A DNA stretch of 64,000 nt from Corbicula japonica (lineage: Eukaryota; Mollusca; Bivalvia; Venerida; Cyrenidae). Where the stretch lies: positions 186,001-250,000 of the forward strand of contig JAZAYU010000005.1 in assembly GCA_038501625.1 (NCBI GenBank), in the 5' to 3' direction. A program made the translations under genes and the position numbers. The notes beneath the pieces are model-generated. The model saw nothing but the letters and a program-made list of their open reading frames with translations. It was not told the DNA's origin and searched no databases. Below, piece after piece: positions 1-11,443 of this stretch (its first letter is position 1; every line of letters starts with the position of its first letter).

Positions 1-2450
1 CGAGTTCTCAAACATCAGTCAAATATTACATCAAACATGACAGTCTACTAAACTGCCCAAAATTCAGCATTGGTCTACCAAGTTGCCCCACAAAGTCTAT
101 GTCAGCAGTTATCCAACCATCCATTCGCTGCAAACATGCCAATCATCACAAAAAGTTCCTTAAGAATACCAAACACAAACAGATGCCAACAATCATAAAA
201 CTATCTGACAGGTAGCCAAACACAACAACATTTGAGTACCAGGATGCCCAATTTCAGAAAAGTCTACCAGGATTCAAAATCAGGAAACATCTACCAGTAT
301 GCAAAAATCAGGAAGCTGTCTACCTGGATTCAAACATTGAAAGCTTTCTTCCAGGATGCCAAACATCAGCAATTGTTTACCAAAATGAAAACAGCAACTA
401 TCTACCAGGATGCCAAACATCAGCAACTGTCTACCAGGATGCATAACATCAGCAACTGTCTACCAGGATACCAAACATCAGCAACTGTCTACCAGGATCC
501 CAAACATCAGCAACTGTCTACCAGGATGACAAACATCAGCAACTGTCTACCAGGATGACAAACATCAGCAACTGTCCACCAGGATGCCAAACATCAGCAA
601 CTGTCTACCAGGATGCCAAACATCAGCAATTGTCTACCAGGATGCCAAACATTAGCAACTGTCTACCAGGATGTCAAACATCAGCTACTGTCTACCAGGA
701 TGCCAATGCCAAACATCAGCAACTGTCTACCAGGATACAAAACATCAGCAACTGTCTACCAGGATACCAAACATCAGCAACTGTCTACCAGGATGCCAAA
801 CATCAGCAACTGTCTACAAGGATACCAAACATCAGCAACTGTCTACCAGGATACCAATCATCAGCAACTGTCTACCAGGATGCCAAACATCAGCAACTGT
901 CTACCAGGTTTCCAAACATCAGCAACTGTCTCCCAGGTTGCCAAACATCAGCAATTGTCTACCAGGATGCCAAACATCAGCAACTGTCTACCAAGATGCC
1001 AATCAGCAACTGCCTACCGGGATGCAAAACATCATAACTGATTACCAGGATGCAAAACATTAGCAACTGTCTACCAGGATACCAAACATCAGCAACTGTC
1101 TACCAGGATACCAATCATCAGCAACTGTCTTCCAGGATGCCAAACATCAGCAACTGTCTACCAGGTTTCCAAACATCAGCAATTGTCTACCAGGATGCCA
1201 AACATCAGCAACTGTCTACCAAGATACCAATCAGCAACTGCCTACCGGGATGCAAAACATCATAACTGATTACCAGGATGCAAAAAATCAGCAATTGTCT
1301 ACCAGGATACCAAACATCAGAAACTGATAACCAGGATGCCAAAAATCAGCAAATGTCTACCAAGATGCCAAAAAACAGAAACTGATAACCAGGATGCCAA
1401 AAATAAGCAAATGTCTACCAGGATGCCAAACATCAGGAACTATCTACTAGGCTGCCGAGGAATAGCAACTGTCTATCAGAATGCCAATCATCAAGTAATG
1501 TCAACCAAGATAACAAACATCAGGATTGCCTTCTAGGATGCCAAGAAATAGCAACTGTCTACCAGGATGCCAAACACCAGCAATTGTCTACCAGGATACC
1601 AAACATCAGCAATTGTCTACCAGGATGCCAAACATCAGCAACTGTCTACCAGGAAGCCAAACATTAGCAACTGTCTACCAGGATGTCAAACATCAGCAAC
1701 TGTCTTCCAGCATGCCAAACATTAGCAACTGATAACCAGGATGCCGAAATTCAGAAACTGATAACCAGGATGCCAAACATCAACAAAAGTCTACCAAGAT
1801 ACCATACATCAGGATTGTCTACTAGTATGCCAAGCAATAGCAACAGTCTACAAAGATGCCAAACATCAGCAACTGTCTACCATGATGCCAATCAACAACT
1901 GTCTACCAGGATGCCAAACATCAGCAACTGTCTACCAGGTTGCAAAACATCAGCAACTGTCTACCATGATGCCAATCAACAACTGTCTACCAGGTTGTAA
2001 AATATCATAAACTAATTACCAGGATGCAAAACATTAGCAATTGTCTACTAGAATGGTAAACATCAGAAACTGATTACTAGGGTGCCAAAAATCAGCAATT
2101 GTCTACCAGGATGCAAAACATCTGATCAGCAACTTTCTACCAGGATGCCAAACATCAGCAACTGTCTACCAGGATGCCAAACATCAGCAACTGTCTACCA
2201 GGATGACAAACATCAGCAATTGTCTACCAGGATGCCAAACATCAGAAACTGATTACGAGGATGCCAACCATCAGAAAATGTCTACCAGGATGAAAACATA
2301 AGGAATTTTCTACCAGGAATAAAAACATAAGCAGCTGTCTACTAGTTTTTTAAACATCAGCAAGTGGGTGTCAGTAAACTTACACCACATGTAACTGTCT
2401 ACCATAATGATACCATCAACAACTGTCAGCAAGATGCCAAACATCAGAAA
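1..2450. repeat. Degenerate 29-bp minisatellite array
   Basis: A tandem array with consensus CAGGATGCCAAACATCAGC plus AACTGTCTAC (29 bp). The core at about 360-2240 is fairly regular (roughly 65 units); both edges decay into recognisable but mutated units. The consensus contains no stop trinucleotide in any forward phase, and 29 is not a multiple of 3, so all three forward frames stay open and cycle through a 29-residue super-repeat every 87 bp. This makes overlapping open frames of up to 160 codons. I regard them as by-products: variants such as GGATGAC and CTGATAACC introduce stops, there is no splice or start context, and the reverse strand is closed by the TGA in TTGCTGATG. Confidence 0.95.
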
Positions 2451-2541
2451 CTGTCCACAGCACTACTAAATCATAAAACAGACAATATAAATTGACATTT
2501 TGCCATAACATTAAAACACACAATAATCTAACATCACTTAC

Positions 2542-2655
2542 AGCTTGTTCAATGGGTTCTTTCCATGTGACCTTCTTGTTTGGTCCTGGGCTGCCAGTGT
2601 AGCCCCTGTCCCCAGGGCTGCCAGTATAACCCCTGTCCCCTTCCATTCTAACCCC
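2542..2655 (-). CDS. Candidate internal exon, collagen-like GXY repeat then short charged stretch
   Basis: On the minus strand an open stretch encodes two near-identical 9-residue units (GDRGYTGSP), a Gly-X-Y collagen-like pattern, then PNKKVTWKEPIEQA, and stops at a strong donor (GCT|GTAAGTGATG, last exon base 2542, phase 0). The acceptor is not certain: AG dinucleotides near 2647 and 2653 both lack a good pyrimidine tract. The exon lies downstream of, and in the same orientation as, the coiled-coil exons at 5986-6135 and 11219-11443, and all visible boundaries are phase 0, so it may belong to the same gene. It could equally be part of a separate gene continuing off the left edge. I do not recognise the protein. 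Confidence 0.45.
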
Positions 2656-4997
2656 TCGCTACTGTCTGGCAACTTATTCCTTTCCCTAATGATACATCCC
2701 ATCCAATTCACTCTAAACTACTTTAGTAATTCCACACTTCTATCATTTTCACATAAACTACTTAATTTGTAAATTTATTTAACAGTTATACTATTTGTCC
2801 ACACTAGTTAAATAAACATTTGCACTTTAAATCCAAATTCAAACTTTTCAAACATCACCTGTCACACATGAAATCACATTATTAATACATGATTATTGAA
2901 ATCACAATATTGTCTGAATTTATCCAATTATTACAGTCACCGTTTGAATTACATATATCCCATAATGCCCTGCCAGCATGACTTCCTTTACAAGACCCAA
3001 CTTTATCCATTCGATTTTACCTTTTGTGTTGATTTTGCTATTGAAAAGTATAGTAAAAGAATCGCTCTTTCAATCCTAACTGATTACAGGGTTAACATAG
3101 TTAAACTCTTATCTGCTTATCTTTTGTAGCGGGAAGGACAAATTTCTAATAAAACAAGCCGCCACATGCAGCTAATGCAGCCGCCAATGTGTAGTTATAG
3201 TTTACATTGACAAAATGTTTAATGTATCCTGATGATTAAGTCAATTAAGACTTCGATATTGAAAGATAATATCTGTGATCACCTATATATTGGCAGATGA
3301 TTGTCAAATGATTCTTACTCTGTTTAGTGGGGACTTTATGATCAATTGCTTCAAATTACTTGTGGAAAAGAAAAAATCTTGAAATAAACACTCCCTGATT
3401 TGATTATAAATTCATTTTAATTTATATGCTAAAATACCTACCAAAATTTAAATTATGCAGGGCTTTTTCCCAGCCATGGGAAGGGACTGGTAATTTGCCT
3501 AAAACTTAGTGGAAAATAGTGTTGTTTCACCTCTAAAAGAGAACGAAAAATCCCTGATGTAAAGTAGCTTTTTGTGGAACACTGCATGATTTTAAGAAAT
3601 TTTAATTCAGGAAGGCACCTGTTACAGGACCATACCAAAGAAGAAAAAAAGCCGTCAATACGAAGCGTACAGTAATTTAATTATTAAATGCAACTACATG
3701 TATGACAGTAAGACTGGACTCCAAAAACTGTCAGCAACTTTTTTCTTTTTTTTTTTAAGCCGAGTGATTTTCAATGTATATCGCCCTACCCCCCTCCCTA
3801 AATATGACTATTGGTTTTTTGCCTGCCAGAGAAATATTCCAAGATTTATTAAACTAACTTGCTACGAATTGCTAATTATCCATATAATAAGCATAAATTT
3901 GAGAAAAAAAACAAAACTTTCCTGCAGTACATGTATGTATTGTTAAGATGAAAAGGAATTGCCAGCCAACCATAAATTAATTAAGTTGTTTTTTACACAT
4001 ACAAATTCATAAAGAAATGTATGCCACAACAATATCTAGATTTAACTACAGATTTTCTCTTGGTCAAATTATTAATCAACCTGATAAATGATCAAAATTA
4101 AATTAGGCTTAAAGTCTTGACAATGTATGCACGGACATAGCTTTGTTTCCGAAAATCAATACATTCTAATCTAAACCTGTATATAAAGGAATCATTAAAG
4201 TTTACTTTAGAAGAGCCAACAGCAAATAAATCCACAATATCTTCTACAGTTTATACAAACTTGACAGCATGAACAAACATGCTAATTCACTGGAGGACCA
4301 TAAAAGGAACTTTATTGAGACCTGTTAGCCCACAGGACTGACAGAGTGAAGTCCCTTTGTTGGTCGCTACACCCAAGGGGTTCAATGTTAATTTCTGATT
4401 ATTAAATGTCCCATATAAAGATTTTCTGTGTATTTTTAAGGTGTTGATTGCAAGTTACTGTTATCATCTATATTTTTTCTAATAAATATATAATAGAAAA
4501 GAGTGGGTTATCTAACTTGAAAATAATTACCGCTACATGTACTTTTCAACCTTTAAAGCAACCTTTTAAGTAAAAAGAATTGATTTTTTTCTAAATATGA
4601 GTAGTTCCACAATACCTATTTTTAAGGTAAATCTGGTTATTCATTAAACTGTTACAACACTCTCACTGACAAGTCACAACTGAAACTTAATATATGTTTT
4701 ATCATGATGCTGATCTACCTACCACAGGAGATGGTTTTAAGCTGCAGTTCTGTAAGTTAATACATTTAAGATTATTTAAATTTGGAGATTTATTTATGAT
4801 TTAGGGCTGCTGTTCATAACAATTTCAGAAAAAGAACATTAATTTCAATAAAGGCTGCTTGCATTAAAATGCATATTCGCACTTTGATGTTTTTTCTTTT
4901 AAACCTGGATTACCATAATGTTCAACATTGTTTGCGTTCATAAATTACTTATGCAGGGTCTGCACAATGTGCACATAATTTTATACATTAAATTAGC
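2656..4997. other. AT-rich intronic or intergenic sequence
   Basis: No coding exon or RNA gene is recognised. At about 3456-3640 there is a fragment starting CAGGGCTTTTTCCCAGCC, the kind of end seen on hAT-like elements, but no matching right end was found. The short open frames here have no domain or codon signal. Confidence 0.5.
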
Positions 4998-5214
4998 ACA
5001 TAACGCTTTACTCCATAGATAAAGCTTTTATTTCTTGAGCAAACAGCTGAGATCATGATCAGCTGACAAATCTGTGCTGTCTGATCAGGATCTTAACTTC
5101 GCTTTCAGATTCATTAGGTTATTTCTGACTAAGATGCGACCAGTGCAGATCCAAAACAGCTTGCACACTGGTCACACGTGCAATAAAATGCATATATATG
5201 GAGTAAAGGGTTTA
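4998..5214. mobile_element. Diverged piggyBac-type MITE (family R1)
   Basis: Diverged copy of the commonest repeat in the window. It keeps the order of R1: CTTTACTCCAT end, GATCATGATCAGCTGACA block, the central ATTCATTAGGTTATTTCTGA spacer, then a ...GCATATATATGGAGTAAAGGG right end. The terminal repeats are mutated relative to CCCTTTCCTG copies. Confidence 0.6.
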
Positions 5215-5462
5215 AAAGTTGTATGGTATTGAAGTAATTTCCAATAAAAACCTCACTTCAGCAGATTTTGTTCGAATCTTCAATGATCTGACAGAGTGCA
5301 CAAGCTGAAAAGACGAAATTTTTGGTCTGTAACTTAAAGTCCAATTGTTACCTTGACCTCAAGGACAAGGGTCATGGTTCAAAGAAATTCCACTTAACTA
5401 TGCTAAAACATACACAAACTGACGAGAATATGTCAAGCTGATTTAAGAGACAAGCTGTTTAA

Positions 5463-5948
5463 ACCTTTACTCCAATACAAGCGGGTTTTATCACAGTCAT
5501 GCCGACAGAGTAGATCTAGATCAGCCAGAATATCCATAAAGTCTCAGCAGGATCTACATTATTTGCTTCTTAGTCATATATAATCTTATTAACCCTTTCC
5601 TGTATATATACGCATTTTTACGCATGTGCGACCAGTGTAGATCCAGATCAGCCAGCACATCCGTGCCGTCTGATCAGGATCTGCACTGGTCGCGTTTTGG
5701 TCAGAAATAACCTAATGAATCAAAAAGCGAACAGTTTAGATCCTGATCAGACGGCATGGATGTGCCGGCTGATCTGGATCTAAACTGTTCGCCCTAGCAA
5801 TAAAGGTGTATCTGTACAGGAAAGGGTTAATCAAAACACAACAAACAAGTAGATCCTGATCAGATGGCACAGAATGTGCTGGCTGATAAAGACCTACACA
5901 GTTCCCCCATGGACAACAGCAGCCATATCCCATGGATAAAAGGGTTAA
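5463..5948. mobile_element. R1 MITE interrupted by a younger R1 copy
   Basis: The left part (5463-5588) and right part (5831-5948) are the two halves of an older R1 element. The left half ends in its central spacer (TTTGCTTCTTAGTCATAT) and the right half resumes at GTAGATCCTGATCAGATGGC and ends GGATAAAAGGGTTA. The gap is filled exactly by a full R1 copy (5593-5826) flanked by TTAA on both sides. Confidence 0.75.
5593..5826. mobile_element. Full-length piggyBac-type MITE (R1), nested
   Basis: Termini CCCTTTCCTGTATATA and TATCTGTACAGGAAAGGG form an inverted repeat, flanked by TTAA at 5589-5592 and 5827-5830. The interior carries two inverted copies of a 42-bp block running from GATCCAGATCAG to CTGATCAGGATC, and each block is itself an imperfect palindrome, separated by a conserved ATTCATTAGGTTATTTCTGA spacer. 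TTAA duplication with CCC-starting ends is the hallmark of piggyBac elements. It encodes no protein; the open frames reading LDPDQ...CRLIRI are translations of the repeat. Confidence 0.85.
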
Positions 5949-5985
5949 CGCAACAGGAATCCTTCATTAATGTTGACCATGTTAC

Positions 5986-6135
5986 CTTGTGTGTAGTGGA
6001 TGTTTTCTGCAGCTTGTTTTCCAGCATGTCCACCCTCTCATTGGCTTCCTTCTCCAGTTCTTCCACCGTCTGTACCAACACTTCATTCTGTTCACTCAGA
6101 TCATTCACGTATGCCTGAAGCACTCGGACACGAGC
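5986..6135 (-). CDS. Coiled-coil protein, internal exon (50 codons)
   Basis: The minus strand has acceptor GTTGATTTCAG|GCT and donor CACAAG|GTAACATGG, enclosing exactly 50 codons in phase 0 at both ends. The peptide (RVLQAYVNDLSEQNEVLV ... ELEKEANERV ... ENKLQK) is a heptad-rich coiled coil with many E, K and L residues. It is consistent with direct splicing to the phase-0 donor of the exon at 11219-11443. I cannot name the family; centrosomal or ciliary coiled-coil proteins are possible, but nothing in the sequence decides this. Confidence 0.75.
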
Positions 6136-6204
6136 CTGAAATCAACACACATTATAATATAGACTTATCCCGAGCCAAATGTAGAAATCGAGGCAAAACT
6201 GAAA

Positions 6205-6330
6205 TTTGACACCATTCACAAATCTCAAACATCTGATAAGTGGAAATGAAGACAAATTTTCATTTCAGCCAATCAGATGCTTGAGATTTAAGACTGGTCA
6301 TGAGTTTAAGTTTTATGATTTTGGGCCCAG
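6205..6330. mobile_element. Foldback MITE (family R2), partial
   Basis: Contains the R2 signature: arms with CATCTGAT and TTTCAGCCAATCAGATGCTTG in inverted order, followed by GAGATTTAAGACTGG and a TTTTATGATTTTGGGCCC end. The left arm is eroded. Confidence 0.65.
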
Positions 6331-7466
6331 TAGTTCTAATAGTATTTGAAGCCTTCAGCCAGCTAGTGTTGACACTGTATTAGAAGTTATTGATAATGTG
6401 ATGATTTGTTCCAATTGGTAAAATAACAACTTAAGATTGATGTTCAGTTGGTACTTTCCCAGAAATAAAGAAAAACTGACAGTTTCAAGAAGAAATATGA
6501 AGAAATTGCAAAGTTAGAGCCACATTCAATTTTATGACAAAATTAAAGTACAAAAGGGACACAACTCTGTCAAATGTGACCTTAAACTGATGTTAGCTTC
6601 ATCATGATCCTGTTGTCCAAATTTTAAAAAATGTCAAAGTTTGACGAAAAATTTTTAGTAATGGCAAAGTTATAGCCCATGTTTTTTTGTGTTTTTTTTT
6701 TATGTTTTCGTGATGGACAGACGGATGGACAATGTGATCCCTATATATTGCATTTTCTTCGAAAGGGTGAAACAAAAACCAAGTTTCCGCTCAAATTCAT
6801 GTTGTCTCTAGGTCACATAACCAAATTTTTTATTTACCATTTTTTAAAAACTACATAAATTATTAATAATTTAACAGCTAACAAAAAAGCTTTTTCCCTG
6901 TGACAAAATAGAAGCTTAAAAATCACATTTCATTGTCATTATATTAATATTGGCCTTGTCAAGTTTCACTTTATACCCAACTTTTATTGAATTGTGTTTA
7001 GGCTATTAATTCTATGCGACATTTGACACTGTTGACTGATCATTTTGTTCAATTAATGCTGGAATAAACATAACCAGGCATTAACCATTAAATTATTCAT
7101 AACTTGCAATGAAATATCTCTGTCCTGCGATATTTTTATGGAATAATAACGGACATAATATTATACATGCAATTAGGATCTCGGAATGAAAATGGAAAGG
7201 AGAGCTGTTAAAAGAATTTTTAGACACAAAAGTGTTAAGTGCAAGCCATTTGGGCAAGATGTAGTAGTTCTGAAAAATATCAAGAAAAAAAAAAGAGAAT
7301 TGAAAACTTTGGGCTTACTTGTGAAAAGACGGCCTACAACTTTTGAGCCTTCCTTGTTTTAATTAAAAAATTGGAATATTATTAAGCATATATCAGGAAT
7401 TGCCACATTTAGAAGACACAGCCTCCCGATACCATTACTAACTTCATAACAGAAAAATGATGTTTA
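6331..7466. other. AT-rich intron, repeat remnants
   Basis: At 6540-6780 there is a decayed fragment with the body and GGACAGACGGATGGAC tail typical of the Helentron-like elements of this window, without recognisable ends. Otherwise no exon, RNA gene or regulatory pattern is supported. Confidence 0.4.
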
Positions 7467-7719
7467 TACCTTTCCTACATCTATACGCATTTTTATGCGT
7501 GTGCAAACAGTGTAGATCCAGTTCAGCCAGCACATCCATGCAGTCTGATCAGGATCTGCACTAGTTGTTGGTCAGAAATAACCTATCAAATCAAACAGCA
7601 AACAGTGCAGATCATGATCAGACAGCATGGATGTGCCAGCTGATCTGTATCTATACTGTTTGCCCTTAATTACACTGTTCGCCCATGCAATAAAGGTGTG
7701 CCTATAGAGGAAAGGGGAC
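7467..7719. mobile_element. R1 MITE
   Basis: Ends ACCTTTCCTACATCTATACG and CCTATAGAGGAAAGGGG are R1 termini. The interior carries the paired GATCCAGTTCAGCCAGCAC and GATCATGATCAGACAGCATG blocks. The flanking TTAA is eroded. Confidence 0.75.
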
Positions 7720-9564
7720 TTAAACTCAATTCGGAATAACAGAACTGGACAAACTGTAACAGAAGTAATTCTGTAATGTAAACAGGGTTTCCATCTGACC
7801 CGCGAGTGAATATATGACCCTTGAAATATCCAAAAAGCCTCATGTTGACGCCTATGATTTAAGCTGAAGTGTCATTTTTTCTTAATTAGGGGTATTTTGG
7901 CATAATCCCCTAAAAAATTATTGATAATTCAGTAGCTAGTTGAACTCCTGATATATGAAAGAATTTATTGACATACTGTCTGACAACGTAGCGGTTTTCA
8001 GGAGATGATTTTAATCACATTGCATTCATTACTGTTCCGAATTAATACCTTTTTCAAATCTAGCTACTTGAACCCATCTGTTTATTTTTGTTAAGCAAGT
8101 GTCTTTGTACATACCAGTAAAATGTAATAATTGTTTCTCTTTACTTTCAACAAATTTGTTAAGACTTCTTTCTATAAATATCTAAAGGCAATAACTCAGT
8201 TGTCAAAGAATCAATACTGAAATAACACTTCAGTTTTTTGGGAGGCAGTAAATACACACCTCAGCTGTCTAAACAGTGGCAAGTTTAACCCATCGTTAGG
8301 AGATATTCGGCTTTCTTTAAATGTTATAAAAATATCTTTTCCATAGGCTCATAGAGAGAAAAGTGGGGACCTTTGAAAGACAGTTCTAATCATTACCTGA
8401 CTGAAAACTGCCAATACTAAACAGTTTGCAGACATTGTTGAAGTGGCACTAACTCTGTCAATGTTGGAATGTCTATCATGCGGAGAAATTTTTTTATGAA
8501 ATTACTACTACATGTATTGACTACAATGTAGCTTCTGTTCAGATACATTTAGAGATGCATGTTCTAAAACCAGGGAATATTATCCCCTCCCCCAAACCTC
8601 TGTGAAATTCCAACATTTAGTACATTATTGTTTTCTAGTAGTTGTTAAAAGTAAAATGTATTTATTTATTTTTGTTGAAATGCAGAATTTACATATTTCA
8701 CATATTCATCTTTTTATTATATTTCTTTCATCAAATAATTTTGAGTCAAAATTTCAAATTCATAAATTATTGTTAGTTTTTATTTTTAGTGAAACATTTT
8801 AATATATTTAGGGGACAAGAAATTTTCATCATATGGCAGTGGGATAAACCAAAAGAGTTTATTTTAACACTTGGTCATTTTTGTTTGAATATTTTGTCAC
8901 TTGAAATATGCATTTATAATAGTCAAAGATTTTGGAAGATACCTCACTATGCATGAGTTAATGATCATATGCAGTTTAAATAATTTATTAAAATATTGTT
9001 AGAGATAGTAAGATAAATCTATTTCTATACTTAAATATTAATTGGTACTAATTGATTACATGAGTTTGTTTTTTTTTGCTCTACACAGGCATAGAGACGT
9101 AAGTTTTCAACAGACTGAACATAGCGGAACGGAGTGATTGTAAATTATTAAAAATCTGCATCTATTAGTCTATTTTTTATTATTTCTATTATTATTTAAG
9201 TGAAAAAGGCAGTTTATGTATGAACTGTTTGTTTGTTCAATGGTTTACTTGATAAAATATGCTACATTATGTAATGAGAATATAATACTTTTTATATGAC
9301 AGGAAACACAATAAATTAATTTTAAAAAAAATATGATTCTTTGTTGTTATTAGTTGTTATTCAATGCATTTTTACATAAATCTATGTTCTACAAATGTTG
9401 AATGGCCCTTGTGAAATCTGTAACAGTTGATCTACCTAATTTTGTTGAAAGGATATTAGATGAACCAATAATTATGTTGTAAAAATAAACATTCCAGATT
9501 CTTGTCTACCCGTGGCGGATATAAGCCGCATAAAAACACACTCCTCCAGACTGAAATAAGTACA
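7720..9564. other. AT-rich intronic sequence without recognised features
   Basis: No exon with matching splice sites, no RNA gene and no intact element was recognised. Base composition is strongly AT-rich. Confidence 0.4.
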
Positions 9565-9668
9565 AGACCAGGGCTGAAGGTTATAAAGCTGGTCGTCATT
9601 TCAGCCAATCAGATGCTTGAGATTTGAGACTGGTTTCCATGCTCAGTTTTATAACCTTGGGCACAGGT
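9565..9668. mobile_element. R2 foldback MITE, partial
   Basis: Has the R2 right arm (TTTCAGCCAATCAGATGCTTG, GAGATTTGAGACTGGTTTCC, TTTTATAACCTTGGGC) and a shortened left arm beginning CAGGGCTGAAGGTTATAAAG. Confidence 0.7.
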
Positions 9669-9770
9669 GATATAATTCTATGCAATGTTTAACATATGGA
9701 GAAATCAACAGTTATTTCCCCCTTAGGTCAATTGTATCCTCCAGTAATATTTGAGAAATTCATAATTTAA

Positions 9771-9990
9771 CCCTTATCTTTATTGCTAGGGCGAACAGTT
9801 TAGATCCAGATCAGCCGGCACATCCGTGCCGTCTGATCAGGATCTAAACTGTTTGCTTCTTGATTCATTAGGTTATTTCTGACCAAAATGCGACCAGTGC
9901 AGATCCTGATCAGACGGCACGGATGTGTCGGCTGATCTGGATCTACACTGGTCGCACATGCGTAAAAATGCGTACATATCCAGGAAAGGG
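9771..9990. mobile_element. R1 piggyBac-type MITE
   Basis: Flanked by TTAA at 9767-9770 and 9991-9994. The right end CAGGAAAGGG matches the R1 terminus; the left end CCCTTATCTTTATTGC has lost part of it. Both palindromic GATCC...GGATC blocks and the central ATTCATTAGGTTATTTCTGA spacer are present. Confidence 0.85.
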
Positions 9991-10046
9991 TTAAGCACTG
10001 CACTGACCAGTTATTTTAAATACCCTAATATCAGGAACCAACTAAC

Positions 10047-10280
10047 ACTTTTCTCCATAATATTATAATATACAGATTTTTATGCATGTGTGACCAGTGT
10101 ACATGTAGATCCAGATCAACCTGCACATATGTAGTGTCTGATCCAGATCTACACTGGTCACCTCTTGGTGAGAAATAACATAATGAATCTAAAAGCAAAC
10201 AATATAGATCATAATCAGACAGAACTGATGTGCCGTCTGATCTTGATCTACACAATAATGCTGTATCTGGAGTAAATGGT
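10047..10280. mobile_element. R1 MITE, degenerate
   Basis: Same block order as R1 (TTTTCTCCATA end, GATCCAGATCAACCTGCAC, GATCATAATCAGACAGAAC, TATCTGGAGTAAATGG end) with many substitutions. Confidence 0.65.
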
Positions 10281-10329
10281 CAAGGAGAAAGTAGTACATG
10301 TATAGTCTGCTCTACCAGCAACTGGTTAA

Positions 10330-10563
10330 CCCTTTCCTGGATATATACGCCTTTTTTCGCATGTGCGACCAGTGTAGATCCAGATCAGCCGGCACATCCA
10401 TGCCGTCTGATCAGGATCTGCACTGGTCGCATTTTGTTTAGAACTAACCTAATGAATCAAAAAGCGAACAGTTTAGATCCTGATCAGATGGCACGGATGT
10501 GCTGGCTGATCTGGATCTAAACTGTTCGCCATAGCAATAAATGTGTATCTATACAGGAAAGGG
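10330..10563. mobile_element. R1 piggyBac-type MITE, well preserved
   Basis: CCCTTTCCTGGATATATACG and TATCTATACAGGAAAGGG ends, flanked by TTAA at 10326-10329 and 10564-10567. It is one of the best preserved copies and almost the same length as the nested copy at 5593-5826. Confidence 0.88.
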
Positions 10564-10916
10564 TTAAAGAGACTCTAGCTGCTGGTCTTTATGTATCAGA
10601 ATTATCCTCAGATACACTGTAGTGTCACTTCCAACAGCCTCACTATTGAGCTAGCTTTTCAGTGGTGTACTTACAATGTACCAACTGCCTGACAAGTAAA
10701 GCAACAGATTGCTTGGTCAGTGCCAGGGGCAGGTTTGGGACTGCCTCCCACTGGTGATTATCTAAATGCAATAATATATTAACAAGCCAGAAAGTCATCA
10801 TGTCACCAGTCATTAATTATTAATATATGCTAATTGCTATTATTACCTACATGATAAAGTCGTAAAAATGTGATGCTGCATTAACATGCTTAGGTTTGCC
10901 TGCTTACCCTTTCCTC

Positions 10917-11131
10917 CATATAAAAGCCTTTATGAAATGAGCTTACAATGAAGATCCATATCAGCAAGCACATCTGATCTACAGGTTCTACACTGTTAAC
11001 TTTTGCTTTGTTAAGTTATTTCTGACCAAAAAGCGAACAGTGAAGATCATGATTAGATGGCACAGATGTGCCAGCTGATCTCGATCTACACTGTTCTCAC
11101 ATGAAGTAAAACTGCTATGTGGTGTAAAGGG
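10917..11131. mobile_element. R1 MITE, diverged
   Basis: CCTTTCCTCCATATAAAAGC left end and TGTGGTGTAAAGGG right end, with TTAA after the right end (11132-11135) and TTAC before the left. Interior blocks are mutated. Confidence 0.7.
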
Positions 11132-11218
11132 TTAAAATAAATGTCAACAATCATGTTTTGTTATTCATAACGTATGGTGTTAAATACTTAAATGAATTCA
11201 TTATGAATAAATACTCAC

Positions 11219-11443
11219 TCTGAGATTTTCTTCACCATTTTTGTCTGCCTCTTCCAGTCTTTTTAGTCTCCCTTCATAGAGACCTTTAAATTCACCCAAC
11301 AAGTTCTGCATCTGACCACCTTCTCCATTTCTGGACAGTCCTCTCCTCGCTTTAATTCGCGGCTCTTGACTTAATCTTTCTGCCATGTTGTTTTGAAAGA
11401 CTTCATATATCAGGTTTTCTTCCTTTGCATCGAAAGTATTCAA
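11219..11443 (-). CDS. Coiled-coil protein, first coding exon
   Basis: A minus-strand open stretch ends at donor CTCAGA|GTGAGTAT (last exon base 11219, phase 0). Two in-frame starts are possible: ATG at 11441-11443, and ATG at 11384-11386 (MAERLSQEP...), which lies beside the basic RIKARRGLSRNGEGG stretch. Downstream residues (FKGLYEGRLKRLEEADKNGEENLR) look like the beginning of a coiled coil that continues in the exon at 5986-6135. No upstream exon is visible, so I take this as the 5' end of the gene. The family is not recognised. Confidence 0.7.

Noticed and set aside
232..2000. Several overlapping open frames of 66-160 codons within the minisatellite
   Set aside because: They are three-phase translations of the same 29-bp tandem unit, without start or splice context.
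9800..10520. Open frames with LDPDQPAHPCRLIRICTGRI-like peptides here and at 26411-26903
   Set aside because: They read through R1 MITEs in several frames and on both strands; they are not conserved proteins.
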